Part shown: positions 33,123 through 41,706 of the stretch, in pieces
Position numbering within the stretch: the first letter of the stretch is position 1
Layout: every line of letters starts with the position of its first letter
Assembly: GCA_963732345.1 (NCBI GenBank)
Contig: CAVSZI010000020.1
Span: 1-64,000, forward strand
Direction of reading: 5' to 3'
Length of the DNA stretch: 64,000 bases
Origin: Bog-532 sp963732345
Lineage (GTDB): Bacteria; Actinomycetota; Actinomycetes; Streptosporangiales; Streptosporangiaceae
Position numbers and translations under genes: made by a program
The notes under the pieces: model-generated
Told to the model about the DNA's origin: nothing
The model's database searches: none
Seen by the model: the letters and a program-made list of their open reading frames with translations, nothing else

Positions 33123-34001
33123 TCAGCCCATCCGGCCGGTGACGTAGGCCTTGGTGCGGTCGTCGTGCGGGTCCTGGAAGATCTGCTCGGTCCGGCCGTA
33201 CTCGACGAGCACACCCGTGCGGGTATCGCTTTTTTCGTTGCGGAGCACGGAGTAGAAGGCGGTGCGGTCGCTGACCCGCGTGGCCTGCTGCATGTTGTGC
33301 GTGACGATGACGATGGTGTACCGCGACTTGATCTCCCGCATCAGATCCTCGATGGCGCTCGTGGCGATCGGGTCCAGCGCCGAGCAGGGCTCGTCCATGA
33401 GAACGACGTCCGGCTCGACGGCGAGCGTGCGGGCGATGCACAGCCGCTGCGCCTGCCCGCCGGACAGGCCCAGGCCCGAGGCCTTGAGCCGGTCCTTCAC
33501 CTCGTCCCACAGCGCGGCCTGGCGCAGCGAGCGCTCGACAATCTCATCCAGCTTGCCCTTGTTGTGCTCGCCATTGATGCGAGGTCCATAGGCGATGTTG
33601 TCGTAGATCGACTTCGGGAACGGGTTCGGCTTCTGGAAGACCATTCCGATGCGCCGGCGCACGGCGATCGGGGAGACATCCTTGGCGTACAGCGATGCCC
33701 CGCGGTAGTGCACGTCACCGTCGACGTGAGCGCCCGGTACGAGGTCGTTCATGCGGTTCAGCGTCCGCAGCACCGTCGTCTTGCCGCACCCGGACGGGCC
33801 GATGAACGCCGTGATCTCGTGCTCGTAGATGGACAGCGAGACGTCCGTGACGGCCCGGAACGAGCCGTAGTAGCACGAGACCTTCTTCGCATCGAAGACA
33901 GTCGCGCCCGGCGCATCGAGCGCAGATGCGCCAGGTGTCATCTGCACCTGGGACTGGGGCAGTTGGGTATTGGTGACGACGTTCTGCTCTGGCTGGTCCA
34001 T
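33123..34001 (-). CDS. pstB: Phosphate ABC transporter ATP-binding protein PstB
   Basis: 292 residues with an N-terminal extension of about 35. Walker A GPSGCGKTT, Q-loop, signature LSGGQAQR, Walker B VVLMDEPCSALDP and the H-switch in IVIVTHNM. Cytoplasmic ATPase driving PstCA. It lies 34 bp downstream of pstA. The PstB-specific segment NRMNDLVPGAHVDGDV is present. Confidence 0.95.
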   Translation of the reverse strand: MDQPEQNVVTNTQLPQSQVQMTPGASALDAPGATVFDAKKVSCYYGSFRAVTDVSLSIYEHEITAFIGPSGCGKTTVLRTLNRMNDLVPGAHVDGDVHYRGASLYAKDVSPIAVRRRIGMVFQKPNPFPKSIYDNIAYGPRINGEHNKGKLDEIVERSLRQAALWDEVKDRLKASGLGLSGGQAQRLCIARTLAVEPDVVLMDEPCSALDPIATSAIEDLMREIKSRYTIVIVTHNMQQATRVSDRTAFYSVLRNEKSDTRTGVLVEYGRTEQIFQDPHDDRTKAYVTGRMG

Positions 34002-34035
34002 GGCGTTCCTAGCGCTACTTTCTGGGGAGACATTC

Positions 34036-34923
34036 CTAGCGCGAATATCTGGTGAATCGCGCGGTGATGAAGCGGGCGACGATCAGGAGGACGAAGGCTA
34101 TGACGATGAGCGTGAGCGCCGCGCCCCAGCCGCGGTCCTGCGCGCCGGTATAAGGCGAGTTCGCGTTCGTGAAGATCTGCGAGGGCAGCGAGGTGTTGGC
34201 GCCGCTGAACACGTTCTTGTTCACCGTGGTCACCGTGAGGATGGTGAACAGCAGCGGTGCCGTCTCACCCGCGGCCCGGGCGACGGCGAGCAGCGCGCCG
34301 CTGACAATTCCACCGATCGCCGCCGGCAACACCACGGTCACCGTCATGCGGGCCTTGGTGGCACCGAGGGCGTAGCTCCCTTCGCGCAGCGCGTTCGGGA
34401 CCAGCTTCAGCATCTCATCGGTGGAACGGATCACGACCGGCAGCATGAGGCAGGCCAGGGCGAAGGCGCCGGCCAGGCCGGAGAAGCCGAAGTGCAGCAC
34501 CCAGATCGAGAAGATGAACAGGCCCATAATGATCGAGGGCACGCCCGTCATCACGTCGCTGAAGAACCCTATGAGCCGCGCCAGAAAGTTCCCGCCGCCG
34601 TACTCGTTGAGGTAGATCGCGCCCAGAATGCCGAGTGGCACGGCCATGACCGTGGCCAGGGCCACGATCTCGACGGTGCCGACTATCGCCGGCCCGATTC
34701 CGCCCACGTTCGCGGGCGCTACATTCGGCGGGATCGAGCTGGTCAGGAAGGACCAGCTGATCACCGAGGCGCCCTTGGCGACCACCGTGACCAGGACGAA
34801 TCCCAGCGGGATCATCACGAGCACGAACGCAGTCCACATCAGTACGGTCACGATGCGGTTGCTGGTGCGGCGCCAGCCGGGCTCTCGCAGGTCGTGCTGC
34901 TGCTGACTTTCGGCGACGGCCAT
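34036..34923 (-). CDS. pstA: Phosphate ABC transporter permease PstA
   Basis: 295 residues, six predicted TM helices with the ABC permease EAA loop (REGSYALGATKARMTVTVVLPAAIGG). ATG at 34923 shares its A with the TGA of pstC (TGATG), so the two permeases are translated together. Reading frames extend further upstream but only as pstC shadow. Confidence 0.94.
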   Translation of the reverse strand: MAVAESQQQHDLREPGWRRTSNRIVTVLMWTAFVLVMIPLGFVLVTVVAKGASVISWSFLTSSIPPNVAPANVGGIGPAIVGTVEIVALATVMAVPLGILGAIYLNEYGGGNFLARLIGFFSDVMTGVPSIIMGLFIFSIWVLHFGFSGLAGAFALACLMLPVVIRSTDEMLKLVPNALREGSYALGATKARMTVTVVLPAAIGGIVSGALLAVARAAGETAPLLFTILTVTTVNKNVFSGANTSLPSQIFTNANSPYTGAQDRGWGAALTLIVIAFVLLIVARFITARFTRYSR

Positions 34924-35903
34924 CAGGCCCCCATCTTGCGCCGGGCGGAGCGCGCCACGACTCCGCGGGCGACCAGGTTGATGATGATCGTTATCACGAA
35001 CAAGAGCACGCCGCACCCGAACAGCGCGGCACGGAACACACCGGTGGACTCGCCAAACTGGTTCGCGATGACCGAGGGCAAGCTGTAGCCGGGGGCGAAC
35101 AGGTGCGACGTGATCGTGGGCGACGCGCCGATCACCAGCGCGGCCGCGATCGTCTCGCCGAACGCCCGGCCCAGGCCGAGCAGCACCGCCCCGACGACGC
35201 CGCCCTGGCTGTGCGGCCAGACGGCACCGCGGATCATCTCCCACCGGGTAGCGCCCAGCGCGTACGCGCCCTCCCGGTCGATGGCCGGCACCGTCGCGAT
35301 GACCTCGCGCGACAGCGAGGTCACGATCGGCGTGATCATGAAGGCCAGGATGATGCCGGCGGTGAAGAACGAGGCCCCGCTGGTGGGCGGCCCGAACAGG
35401 GAGCCGAGCACCGGGATGCCCGTGACGCCCGAGCCGATCGAGGCGTAGATGTGCTGGATCCAGGGCGCGAACACCAGGATGCCCCACAGGCCCCAGACCA
35501 CCGACGGGACCACGGCCAGGAGGTCGATCACGTAAACGATCGGCCGCGACCACCGGTACGGCACGACCTCGGTCAGCAGCAGGGCGATGCCTATGCTGAC
35601 CGGGACGGCCATCACGAGCGCGATCACTCCCGTGATGGCCGTGCCGTAAACGAAGGCCAGCGCGCCGAACTGGTTGGCCGCGGGGTCCCAGTTATTCGAG
35701 AAGATCTTCAGGCCCTCGGCGGAGAACCACGACGAGGCCTGCTGGCTGGTCGAGACGGCGATCAGGACGAGGATCACCAGCACCAGCAGGCCGGAGGCGA
35801 GCGTAATAACCTGGAAGGTGCGGTCGCCGAGCGGCCGCCGCTCTGACAGGTCGCGGGCGGATCCGGCCGGGGTGGCCGGATCCGCCCGCGTGGCCGTACT
35901 CAC
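34923..35903 (-). CDS. pstC: Phosphate ABC transporter permease PstC
   Basis: 326 residues, six TM helices and EAA loop (REGAYALGATRWEMIRGAVWPHSQGG). It starts 37 bp after the pstS stop. The cytoplasmic N-terminus of about 35 residues is polar. Forms the membrane channel with PstA. Confidence 0.94.
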   Translation of the reverse strand: MSTATRADPATPAGSARDLSERRPLGDRTFQVITLASGLLVLVILVLIAVSTSQQASSWFSAEGLKIFSNNWDPAANQFGALAFVYGTAITGVIALVMAVPVSIGIALLLTEVVPYRWSRPIVYVIDLLAVVPSVVWGLWGILVFAPWIQHIYASIGSGVTGIPVLGSLFGPPTSGASFFTAGIILAFMITPIVTSLSREVIATVPAIDREGAYALGATRWEMIRGAVWPHSQGGVVGAVLLGLGRAFGETIAAALVIGASPTITSHLFAPGYSLPSVIANQFGESTGVFRAALFGCGVLLFVITIIINLVARGVVARSARRKMGA

Positions 35904-35940
35904 GGCCGCGAGCCCATCTGGTACATCTGCGTCACGGTCC

Positions 35941-37068
35941 TTATGACGACGAGCCGGACGACGGGGTCGACGAGCCGATCATGCTCAGCTGCGCCGTGGC
36001 CTTCTGGTCGATGCTGGCCGGCAGCGCCGCGTAGCCCAGGGTGGGGAGCAGTTTCTGGCCGGCTCCGAGCAGGTAGCCGATGTAGGCCTTGAGCATGGCC
36101 GCGGTGTTCGTGCTCGACTGGCTCTGGGTGACCAGGTCCCACGACTGATAGGTGATCGGGTAGGCGTTCGCGCCCGACCCCCAGACCGCGTGGAACGTAA
36201 GGTTCGGCGCGACGGTGACCCCGGCCGCGGACGCGGACGCCGAGTCCGTGGAGGGCGCGACGTAGTTGCCGTCCTTGTTCTTGACCGAAGCGAAGGTCAG
36301 CCCGGAGGCTTTGGCGTCGGCGTAGTCCACGTACCCGATGGCTCCGGGGGTGGACTTGACGATCTGCGCCACCCCGCCGTTGCCGTTGCCGGCGCGGGCG
36401 GTGGAGGGCCACTTGATGGTCGAGCTGCTGCCGAGCGTCCACACGCTGGGCGCGGCCGTCTGGAGGAACAGGGAGAAGTTCTGCGTCGTGCCCGACGAAT
36501 CCGACCGGACGGCGATGGTGATCGGGGTGCTGGGCAGCTTGGCACCGGGGTTGATCGCCGCGATGGCCGAGTTGTTCCACGTCGTGATCTTGCCCTCGAA
36601 AATGTTCGCGATGACCTCCGGAGTCAGCTTCAGGTTGCTGACGCCCGACAGGTTGTACGCCATCGTGATCGGGCCGAGGAAGACGGGGAAGTAGAGCACC
36701 GTCTTGCCCTTGAAGTTTGCTTCCTCGGACGCCGGGATCGGCGAGTCCGAGCCCGCGAAGTTGACCACCCCCGAGGCCAGGTCCGTCCGCCCCTTACCGG
36801 AACCGCCGCCACCGTAGTTGACCGTCATGCTGGGCTGGACCGACTTGAAGGCCTGGATGGCCGCCTCCTGGAACGGCAGCTGGAACGTCGATCCGCTCGC
36901 GTTGAGCGTGCCGGAGAGCTTGGCGCTGCTGCCGCTGCCTGACGAGGCGCTGCTGCTCGACTTGGCGCCGCTGCTGGACGAGCTCGAGCTACAGGCGGCA
37001 AGGGACAAAGCCATCGCGACGAGGGTGACCCCCGCCGTTGTGACCCCTTTGACGCGCACAAGTTGCAT
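35941..37068 (-). CDS. pstS: Phosphate-binding lipoprotein PstS
   Basis: 375 residues from ATG at 37068 (GGGG about eight bases upstream); longer upstream frames lack a start signal. A signal peptide with lipobox LAAC precedes a Ser-rich linker (about 25-55) and the type II binding fold with phosphate-contact segments GSTFQLPFQ, YGGGGSGKGRTDL, FAGSDSPI and SDSSGTTQNFSLFL. Lipid-anchored on the outer face of the membrane; it delivers phosphate to PstCA. Confidence 0.94.
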   Translation of the reverse strand: MQLVRVKGVTTAGVTLVAMALSLAACSSSSSSSGAKSSSSASSGSGSSAKLSGTLNASGSTFQLPFQEAAIQAFKSVQPSMTVNYGGGGSGKGRTDLASGVVNFAGSDSPIPASEEANFKGKTVLYFPVFLGPITMAYNLSGVSNLKLTPEVIANIFEGKITTWNNSAIAAINPGAKLPSTPITIAVRSDSSGTTQNFSLFLQTAAPSVWTLGSSSTIKWPSTARAGNGNGGVAQIVKSTPGAIGYVDYADAKASGLTFASVKNKDGNYVAPSTDSASASAAGVTVAPNLTFHAVWGSGANAYPITYQSWDLVTQSQSSTNTAAMLKAYIGYLLGAGQKLLPTLGYAALPASIDQKATAQLSMIGSSTPSSGSSS

Positions 37069-37282
37069 ATTCGATACCCCTTTTTTGTTACCTGCCAAGC
37101 GTGGCAACATGTATTGTTTGCACTTCTGCCAAGTGCTGCCACGAGGAATGCCATGATGGCGTGAGCCGATTCCCGGCCTGACCGGAGATGATGCTAGCGG
37201 TCGACTCGAACACCTCGCCAGTCACGTCAAGCCCACCGGTTATCCCAGTGTGCGCCACAATGTCGCACTCAACGTAGTGTTC

Positions 37283-37315
37283 GGAACGTTAATTGCAGGC
37301 AAACGACGAATGAAC
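37283..37315 (-). promoter_or_regulatory. Candidate PHO box
   Basis: On the coding strand of pstS, GTTCATTCGTC is followed directly by GTTTGCCTGCA and a weaker third unit ATTAACGTTCC, that is, 11-nt units like the GTTCAYYYRSS direct repeats bound by PhoP in Streptomyces. About 215 bp upstream of the pstS start. The first unit is a good match, the others weak. Confidence 0.45.
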
Positions 37316-37722
37316 TTCACCTTGCGATTGCCTGTTTTGTCCGTGACGCGACGCTGGCTTACCGGGTGCCGGAAGCTGGGAACGGATCGGCCTCGATCCT
37401 GCTCACCCGGGGTTCCGGCCTCCTGCCGACAAGGTGGCCGATCATCCTCCGGGCCTGCCCCCCAGCGCATTGCGCGACAATCAACTGCCCCCGGCGGAGC
37501 AATGCATTCCCGCCGAGGGCTGCCAGTATCCAGGCCGGCGGAAAGCCCGGTAGGGACTAACGTCACGAGCGGCGGGCGCTGATCCATTCACCATTGACAT
37601 TGCGAGAGCCGGCATCGGGGCCGCGCAAGATGTTGTTTCCTTACCCGTCATCTTGACGTCACCTTACACCGGCTGACTGACCCGGAGCCGCAATTGGCTG
37701 GTCACCTTGCGCTGTCAGCGGC

Positions 37723-37753
37723 TCATTTGACGCGCGTCTCATTTTGACGCGCG
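37723..37753. repeat. Tandem direct repeat between pstS and the DevR-like gene
   Basis: TCATTTGACGCGCG and TCATTTTGACGCGCG, 16 bp apart. Spacing of one and a half helical turns suggests a regulator-binding pair; the regulator is unknown. Confidence 0.35.
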
Positions 37754-37841
37754 CCCGTGGCCGGGGAGTGGTGGTCCGGGCGCGGCAACCAGTCGACCGC
37801 ATCGTCACTGGGGCAGACACATGGCCGCCGCGATCACCGCA

Positions 37842-38507
37842 TCAGTCCTCGTGGTTCCCGAGCCGGGCGGCGAAGGCCGCAGCCTGTGTACGACGCTGCA
37901 TGCCAAGCTTGGTCAGCAGTGCGGACACGTAGTTCTTTACGGTCTTTTCCGCGAGGAACATGCGCTCCGCGATCTGACGGTTCGTCAGCCCTTCGCCGAT
38001 CAGCTCCAGCACCCGCTTCTCCTGCGCGGACAGCGCCGCCACCGGGTCCACGTTGTCGATGTGATTCCGGAGCCGAGCCATTACCTGTCGTGACGCCTGG
38101 GGGTCGAGCGTCGACTGGCCGGACGCGACCGCCCGCACGGCGCTCACGAGGTCAGTCCCGCACGTCTGCTTCGACACATAGCCCGCGGCCCCTGCCATGA
38201 TCGCACCGAGGAGCGCCCGGTCGTCCGCATACGCGGTGAGCATCAGGCAAGCGGTCTCCGGGAACTTGGAGCGGATTTGGCGGCAGACCTCTACGCCGTC
38301 CCCGTCGGGCAGTCGCACATCAAGAACCGCCACATCCGGATGTAGCGCTGGCAACCGGGCAAGTGCCGACGAGGCGGTCCCCGCCTCACCGATCACCTCG
38401 ATGTCCGGTTGAGCGTTGAGCAGATCCCGCACGCCGCGCCGCAGGATCTCGTGATCGTCGAGCAGAAACACGCCGATCCCGCCCTGCTGCCGGGGAGGCT
38501 CATTCAT
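37842..38507 (-). CDS. NarL-type response regulator, DevR/DosR-like
   Basis: 221 residues from ATG at 38507; ATG at 38516 is equally possible, and longer frames are not supported. Receiver domain (about 10-125) with acidic pocket LLDDHE, phospho-acceptor Asp in VAVLDVRLPDGDG and Lys in YVSKQ. The LuxR-type HTH (about 155-215) reads LSAQEKRVLELIGEGLTNRQIAERMFLAEKTVKNYVSALLTKLGMQRRTQAAAF, nearly the sequence of mycobacterial DevR. DevR/DosR controls hypoxia or NO dormancy genes. No DevS-type kinase is adjacent; the hybrid kinase at 43378 is the nearest sensor. Confidence 0.88.
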   Translation of the reverse strand: MNEPPRQQGGIGVFLLDDHEILRRGVRDLLNAQPDIEVIGEAGTASSALARLPALHPDVAVLDVRLPDGDGVEVCRQIRSKFPETACLMLTAYADDRALLGAIMAGAAGYVSKQTCGTDLVSAVRAVASGQSTLDPQASRQVMARLRNHIDNVDPVAALSAQEKRVLELIGEGLTNRQIAERMFLAEKTVKNYVSALLTKLGMQRRTQAAAFAARLGNHED

Positions 38508-38589
38508 TCGCGCCATCCATTCCGCGCCGCTGCCAGGCGCACGTCGCGGCGACCAGAGGACCGTCGCCGCATGCCCACTCGGGCTGTCA

Positions 38590-38651
38590 ACAACGCCCTG
38601 TCCGGGCGGCATGTCTATACGTTACTATAAGTAATTTAAGTGTTACCAAGA
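38590..38651 (-). promoter_or_regulatory. Putative promoter of the DevR-like gene
   Basis: Reading leftward, TCTTGGTAAC (38652-38643) is followed by an AT-rich stretch with TATAGT and TATAGA. The CTTGGTAA core recurs in the two related elements at 38776 and 45923, so the three may share a sigma factor or activator. Confidence 0.4.
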
Positions 38652-38775
38652 GTACCGCATGGCTTTTTCGGGGCCATGCGGCACTCCCGCATCTGGACCG
38701 TTCGGGATCGGAAGGCGGGAAGCACCCGAGGTCGGCGACCTCCAGACCAGCGGGCGTCTCTCGCAACCGGACGAC

Positions 38776-38826
38776 AGCACTGCTATCTTGGCAAATGAAC
38801 ATAACGTGGTCGTATAACTACTCTGG
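38776..38826 (+). promoter_or_regulatory. Shared promoter-like element, copy 1
   Basis: A ~50-bp element just upstream of the response regulator-PIG-L gene, very similar to 45923-45975: AGCACTGCTA-YCTTGGYAA, then AA-GAAC, GTG-TC, and AACTACTC-TGG at matching spacings. It lies 22-72 bp before the ATG, as a promoter would. Confidence 0.6.
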
Positions 38827-38847
38827 GTTGACCACAGTGAGGGACGC

Positions 38848-39924
38848 ATGGACGTCAGTGAGCCTGGGCATGAGCGTGGACGGATTCTGCTGATCGACGA
38901 CGATCCCGCCCTCGGCGGGTACCTGAGCCGTGTGCTGCGGTCTCGCGGCGGCTTCTACGTGACGCATGAACTCGACTCCGTGGGCGCCTTGCACCGCATC
39001 GAGACCGAGGAATGGGACCTGCTCATCACCGACATCGAGCTTCCGGGCATGACCGGGCTGGAACTGCTCGACCGGGTCCATCGTCTGGTGCCCGGCCTGC
39101 CGGTCGCCGTGCTCACCGGTCACCCGAGCGTCGACTACGCGGTCACGGCGCTGCGGCACTCGGCGGCCGAGTTCATGCAGAAGCCGATCGCGGCGGACGA
39201 GCTGGTGGCCAAGGCCACCGAACTGGTCGAGGCGGGCCGCAAGGCGCGGGCCGAGGGCCGGGAGATCGTGCTGGCGATCGGGGCGCACCCCGACGACGTG
39301 GAGATCGGCGCCGGCGGCACGCTGCTGGCGCACCGCGCGGCGGGCGACACCGTGGCGATCCTGACCCTCTCCCGCGGGGCCCGGGGTGGCGACCAGGCCA
39401 TGCGCGCCCGGGAAGCGCAGGAGGCCGCGGACGTGATCGGCGCCCGGCTGTTCCTCGACGACCTGGAGGACACGCGCATCCAGGAGGGCGATCCCACCAT
39501 CGGGGTGATCAACGCGGTCATCACCGACCTCCAGCCCACGATCGTGTACACGCATTCCGTCCACGACGTCCACCAGGATCACCGCAACGTGCACCGCGCG
39601 GCCATGGTCGCGGCGCGGCGGGTCGGGCGGGTGTACTGCTTCCAGTCGCCGTCGGCCACCATCGACTTCCGGCCTACCTACTTCGTCGCCATCAACGAGC
39701 ACCTCGGCCGCAAGCTGAAGGCCATCGAAACGTTCGGCTCGCAGTACACCGTGCGCGACTACATGGAACCAGACCTGATCGCTTCCACGGCCCGGTACTG
39801 GTCCCGGTATTGCGCGGGCAACCACGCGGAGCCGTTCGAGACGATACGCGACCGCTCCGGGGGGCCGCCCGTCCGCTCGGCCGACAGCTTGTCGCTGGCG
39901 TCCACGCCGGGGCACCCATGCTGA
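38848..39924 (+). CDS. Response regulator receiver fused to PIG-L/LmbE deacetylase
   Basis: 358 residues. Residues about 10-130 form a receiver domain: acidic LLIDDDP, phospho-acceptor Asp62 in LLITDIELPG, Thr in AVLTGHPS, Lys in FMQKPIA. Residues about 140-330 form a PIG-L (LmbE) zinc deacetylase: AIGAHPDDVEIGAGGTLLAH (AHPDD metal motif) and HSVHDVHQDHRNVHRA. PIG-L enzymes remove N-acetyl from GlcNAc-type sugars or related metabolites. The fusion suggests a deacetylase switched by phosphorylation. ATG at 38848; the stop overlaps the ATP-grasp start by 7 nt. Confidence 0.92.
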   Translation: MDVSEPGHERGRILLIDDDPALGGYLSRVLRSRGGFYVTHELDSVGALHRIETEEWDLLITDIELPGMTGLELLDRVHRLVPGLPVAVLTGHPSVDYAVTALRHSAAEFMQKPIAADELVAKATELVEAGRKARAEGREIVLAIGAHPDDVEIGAGGTLLAHRAAGDTVAILTLSRGARGGDQAMRAREAQEAADVIGARLFLDDLEDTRIQEGDPTIGVINAVITDLQPTIVYTHSVHDVHQDHRNVHRAAMVAARRVGRVYCFQSPSATIDFRPTYFVAINEHLGRKLKAIETFGSQYTVRDYMEPDLIASTARYWSRYCAGNHAEPFETIRDRSGGPPVRSADSLSLASTPGHPC

Positions 39925-40985
39925 CGCCGGGGGCGGTGCCGCCGCCCGGGCGAGGAGGGATGCCGGGACCGGGAGGGCCACCCGGACCGGGAGGGCCGGG
40001 GCGGCCGCATCGCGTACTGGTGACCGGCGCCGGCGGCCCGGCCGCGATCGCCGCCATGAAGTCATTGCGGGCTGAGCCTTCCGTGGAACTGCTCGCCGCC
40101 GACATGGACCCCTGGGCGGCCGGGCTGTACCTCGTGCCGCCGGAGATGCGGACGATCATCCCGGCGGGCGCAGCGCCCGATTTCGCCGAGGCGCTGCTGA
40201 CCCGGTGCCTGACCCTCGACGTGGACATCGTCCTGCCGACCGTCGACGCGGAACTGCGGCCGCTGGCGTACGCGCGGGAGAAGTTCGCCGCCTCGGGCAT
40301 CGCCCTGCTCCTCGCGGACGCCGCCACGCTCGAGGTGATCCTGGACAAGCTGTCGCTGGCCCGCCACTGCGCGGACATCGTGCGCGTGCCGCGCACCGAG
40401 CTGTTCGGGCCGGACGTGGACCCCGCCAGCTGGACGTATCCCGCCGTGGTCAAGCCGCGGACCGGCAGCGGCTCACGCGGCGTCGTGATCGTCGGCTCTG
40501 CCGCGGAACTGGCCGCGCTCGACCGCTCACCCAGCCTGATGGTGCAGGACTTCCTGCCCGGTGAGGAGTACTCCGTCGACGTGCTCGCCGGCGCGGACGG
40601 CCACGTGATCGCGGCCGTCCCGCGCATCCGGGCCCGGGTTGACTCGGGCGTGTCGGTCGGTGGCCGCACCGTGCACGACCCCGAGATCGAACGGTTCGGG
40701 CGGGCCGTGGCCCGCGCGACCGGAATCACGTTCGTGGCCAACGTGCAGTGCAAACGCGGCCGGGACGGCAACCCCGCGCTGCTGGAGGTCAATCCGCGCA
40801 TGCCGGGCACGCTCGGACTGACCATCGCGAGCGGCGTGGACATGCCCCGGCTCGCGCTGGACGCGCTGCTCGGCCACCGGGTCCCGGATCACCTGGACTT
40901 CCGCGAGCTGGCCGTGGTCCGCTTCCTCGACGAGCGCTTCATCGACCCCGCCGACGTCGACGCCCTCGGGCTGGCCGTGACATGA
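39918..40985 (+). CDS. ATP-grasp ligase (PylC/carbamoyl-phosphate-synthase-like)
   Basis: 355 residues. A Gly/Pro-rich leader (about 1-30) precedes a pre-ATP-grasp Rossmann part (RVLVTGAGGPAAIAAMKSL, DIVLPTVDAELRPLAYAREKF) and the ATP-grasp fold (about 125-330) with the nucleotide-binding segment YPAVVKPRTGSGSRGVVIV, acidic QDFLPGEEYSVDVL and the Mg-binding end ALLEVNPRMPGTLGL. Such enzymes join a carboxylate to an amine or other nucleophile. It starts inside the upstream gene and overlaps the PHP gene by ATGA. Substrate unknown. Confidence 0.88.
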   Translation: MLTPGAVPPPGRGGMPGPGGPPGPGGPGRPHRVLVTGAGGPAAIAAMKSLRAEPSVELLAADMDPWAAGLYLVPPEMRTIIPAGAAPDFAEALLTRCLTLDVDIVLPTVDAELRPLAYAREKFAASGIALLLADAATLEVILDKLSLARHCADIVRVPRTELFGPDVDPASWTYPAVVKPRTGSGSRGVVIVGSAAELAALDRSPSLMVQDFLPGEEYSVDVLAGADGHVIAAVPRIRARVDSGVSVGGRTVHDPEIERFGRAVARATGITFVANVQCKRGRDGNPALLEVNPRMPGTLGLTIASGVDMPRLALDALLGHRVPDHLDFRELAVVRFLDERFIDPADVDALGLAVT

Positions 40986-41704
40986 ATGTCGCGCTGGACG
41001 AGGACTTCCACGTCCACTCGACCTTCTCCGACGGTGCCAGCACGCTCGCGGAGAACGTCGAGGTCGCGCGGGAACGGGGACTGCGGACCCTCTGCCTCGT
41101 CGACCACGTGCGGCAGGACACGGACTGGGTTCCCCGTTTCATCACCGCCGTGGCCGGGTTCCGCGATCTGGCGGGGCTGCGCGTGCTGGCCGGCGTCGAG
41201 GCCAAGATCCTGGACACGTCGGGCCGCCTCGACCTCCCGGCCGGCCCGGGCCAGCTGGACGGCATCGACCTCGTGCTCGTCGCCGATCACCGGTTCCCGG
41301 CTCCCGGCGGGCCGCTGCACCCGGCCGAGATTCGTTCGGCCATCGGGAACGGGACCGTCACCGCCGCCGCAGCGATCCGGGACCTGTGCGAGGCGACGGC
41401 GAACGCGCTCGCCCGGAGCCCCCGGCGGCCATTGCTCGCGCACCTGTTCAGTGTGCTGCCCAAGGCCGGCCTGACCGAGGAGATGGTTCCCGCCCCCCTG
41501 CTGGCCCACCTGGCCGACCGGGTGGCGCGGGCGGGCGCGATGGTCGAGGTGAACGAGAAGTGGTCCTGCCCGTCGGCCCGCAGCATCGCGGCGATGGCGG
41601 ACGCCGGGGTTCACCTGGTGGCCGGAAGTGATAGCCACCATTGCCGGGACATCGGCGTCTACGATTCCGTCCGGGTCACCGTGGGCGCCCTGGCGCGGGC
41701 CTGA
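40982..41704 (+). CDS. PHP-domain metal-dependent phosphoesterase
   Basis: 240 residues. Metal-ligand motifs of the PHP family: DFHVHSTFSDG (H-x-H), CLVDHVRQD, GVEAKI, LLAHLFSV and AGSDSHH near the C-terminus. PHP proteins hydrolyse phosphoesters; some (CpsB/YwqE) are tyrosine phosphatases controlling capsule or exopolysaccharide synthesis, and others are histidinol-phosphate phosphatases. The setting beside a polymerising glycosyltransferase favours an envelope-polymer role; this is inference. ATG at 40982, coupled to the ATP-grasp gene. Confidence 0.85.
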   Translation: MNVALDEDFHVHSTFSDGASTLAENVEVARERGLRTLCLVDHVRQDTDWVPRFITAVAGFRDLAGLRVLAGVEAKILDTSGRLDLPAGPGQLDGIDLVLVADHRFPAPGGPLHPAEIRSAIGNGTVTAAAAIRDLCEATANALARSPRRPLLAHLFSVLPKAGLTEEMVPAPLLAHLADRVARAGAMVEVNEKWSCPSARSIAAMADAGVHLVAGSDSHHCRDIGVYDSVRVTVGALARA

Positions 41705-41706
41705 TC

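Larger units (their letters stand above)
37069..37841. other. Regulatory intergenic region upstream of pstS
   Basis: About 770 bp with no credible gene. Contents: a hairpin CGTGGCA / TGCCACG in the pstS leader (37100-37143), a PhoP-box candidate at about 37283-37315 and a tandem direct repeat at 37723-37753. Confidence 0.5.

Noticed and set aside
38776..38826. DosR box in the shared promoter-like element
   Set aside because: I looked for the GGGACTTNNGNCCCT-type dyad; the element has no such symmetry, so control by the DevR-like protein stays a guess.
39012..40985. 657-codon frame spanning the receiver-PIG-L and ATP-grasp genes
   Set aside because: Only its second half (from 39918) is the real ATP-grasp protein; the first half is an out-of-frame reading of the PIG-L gene.
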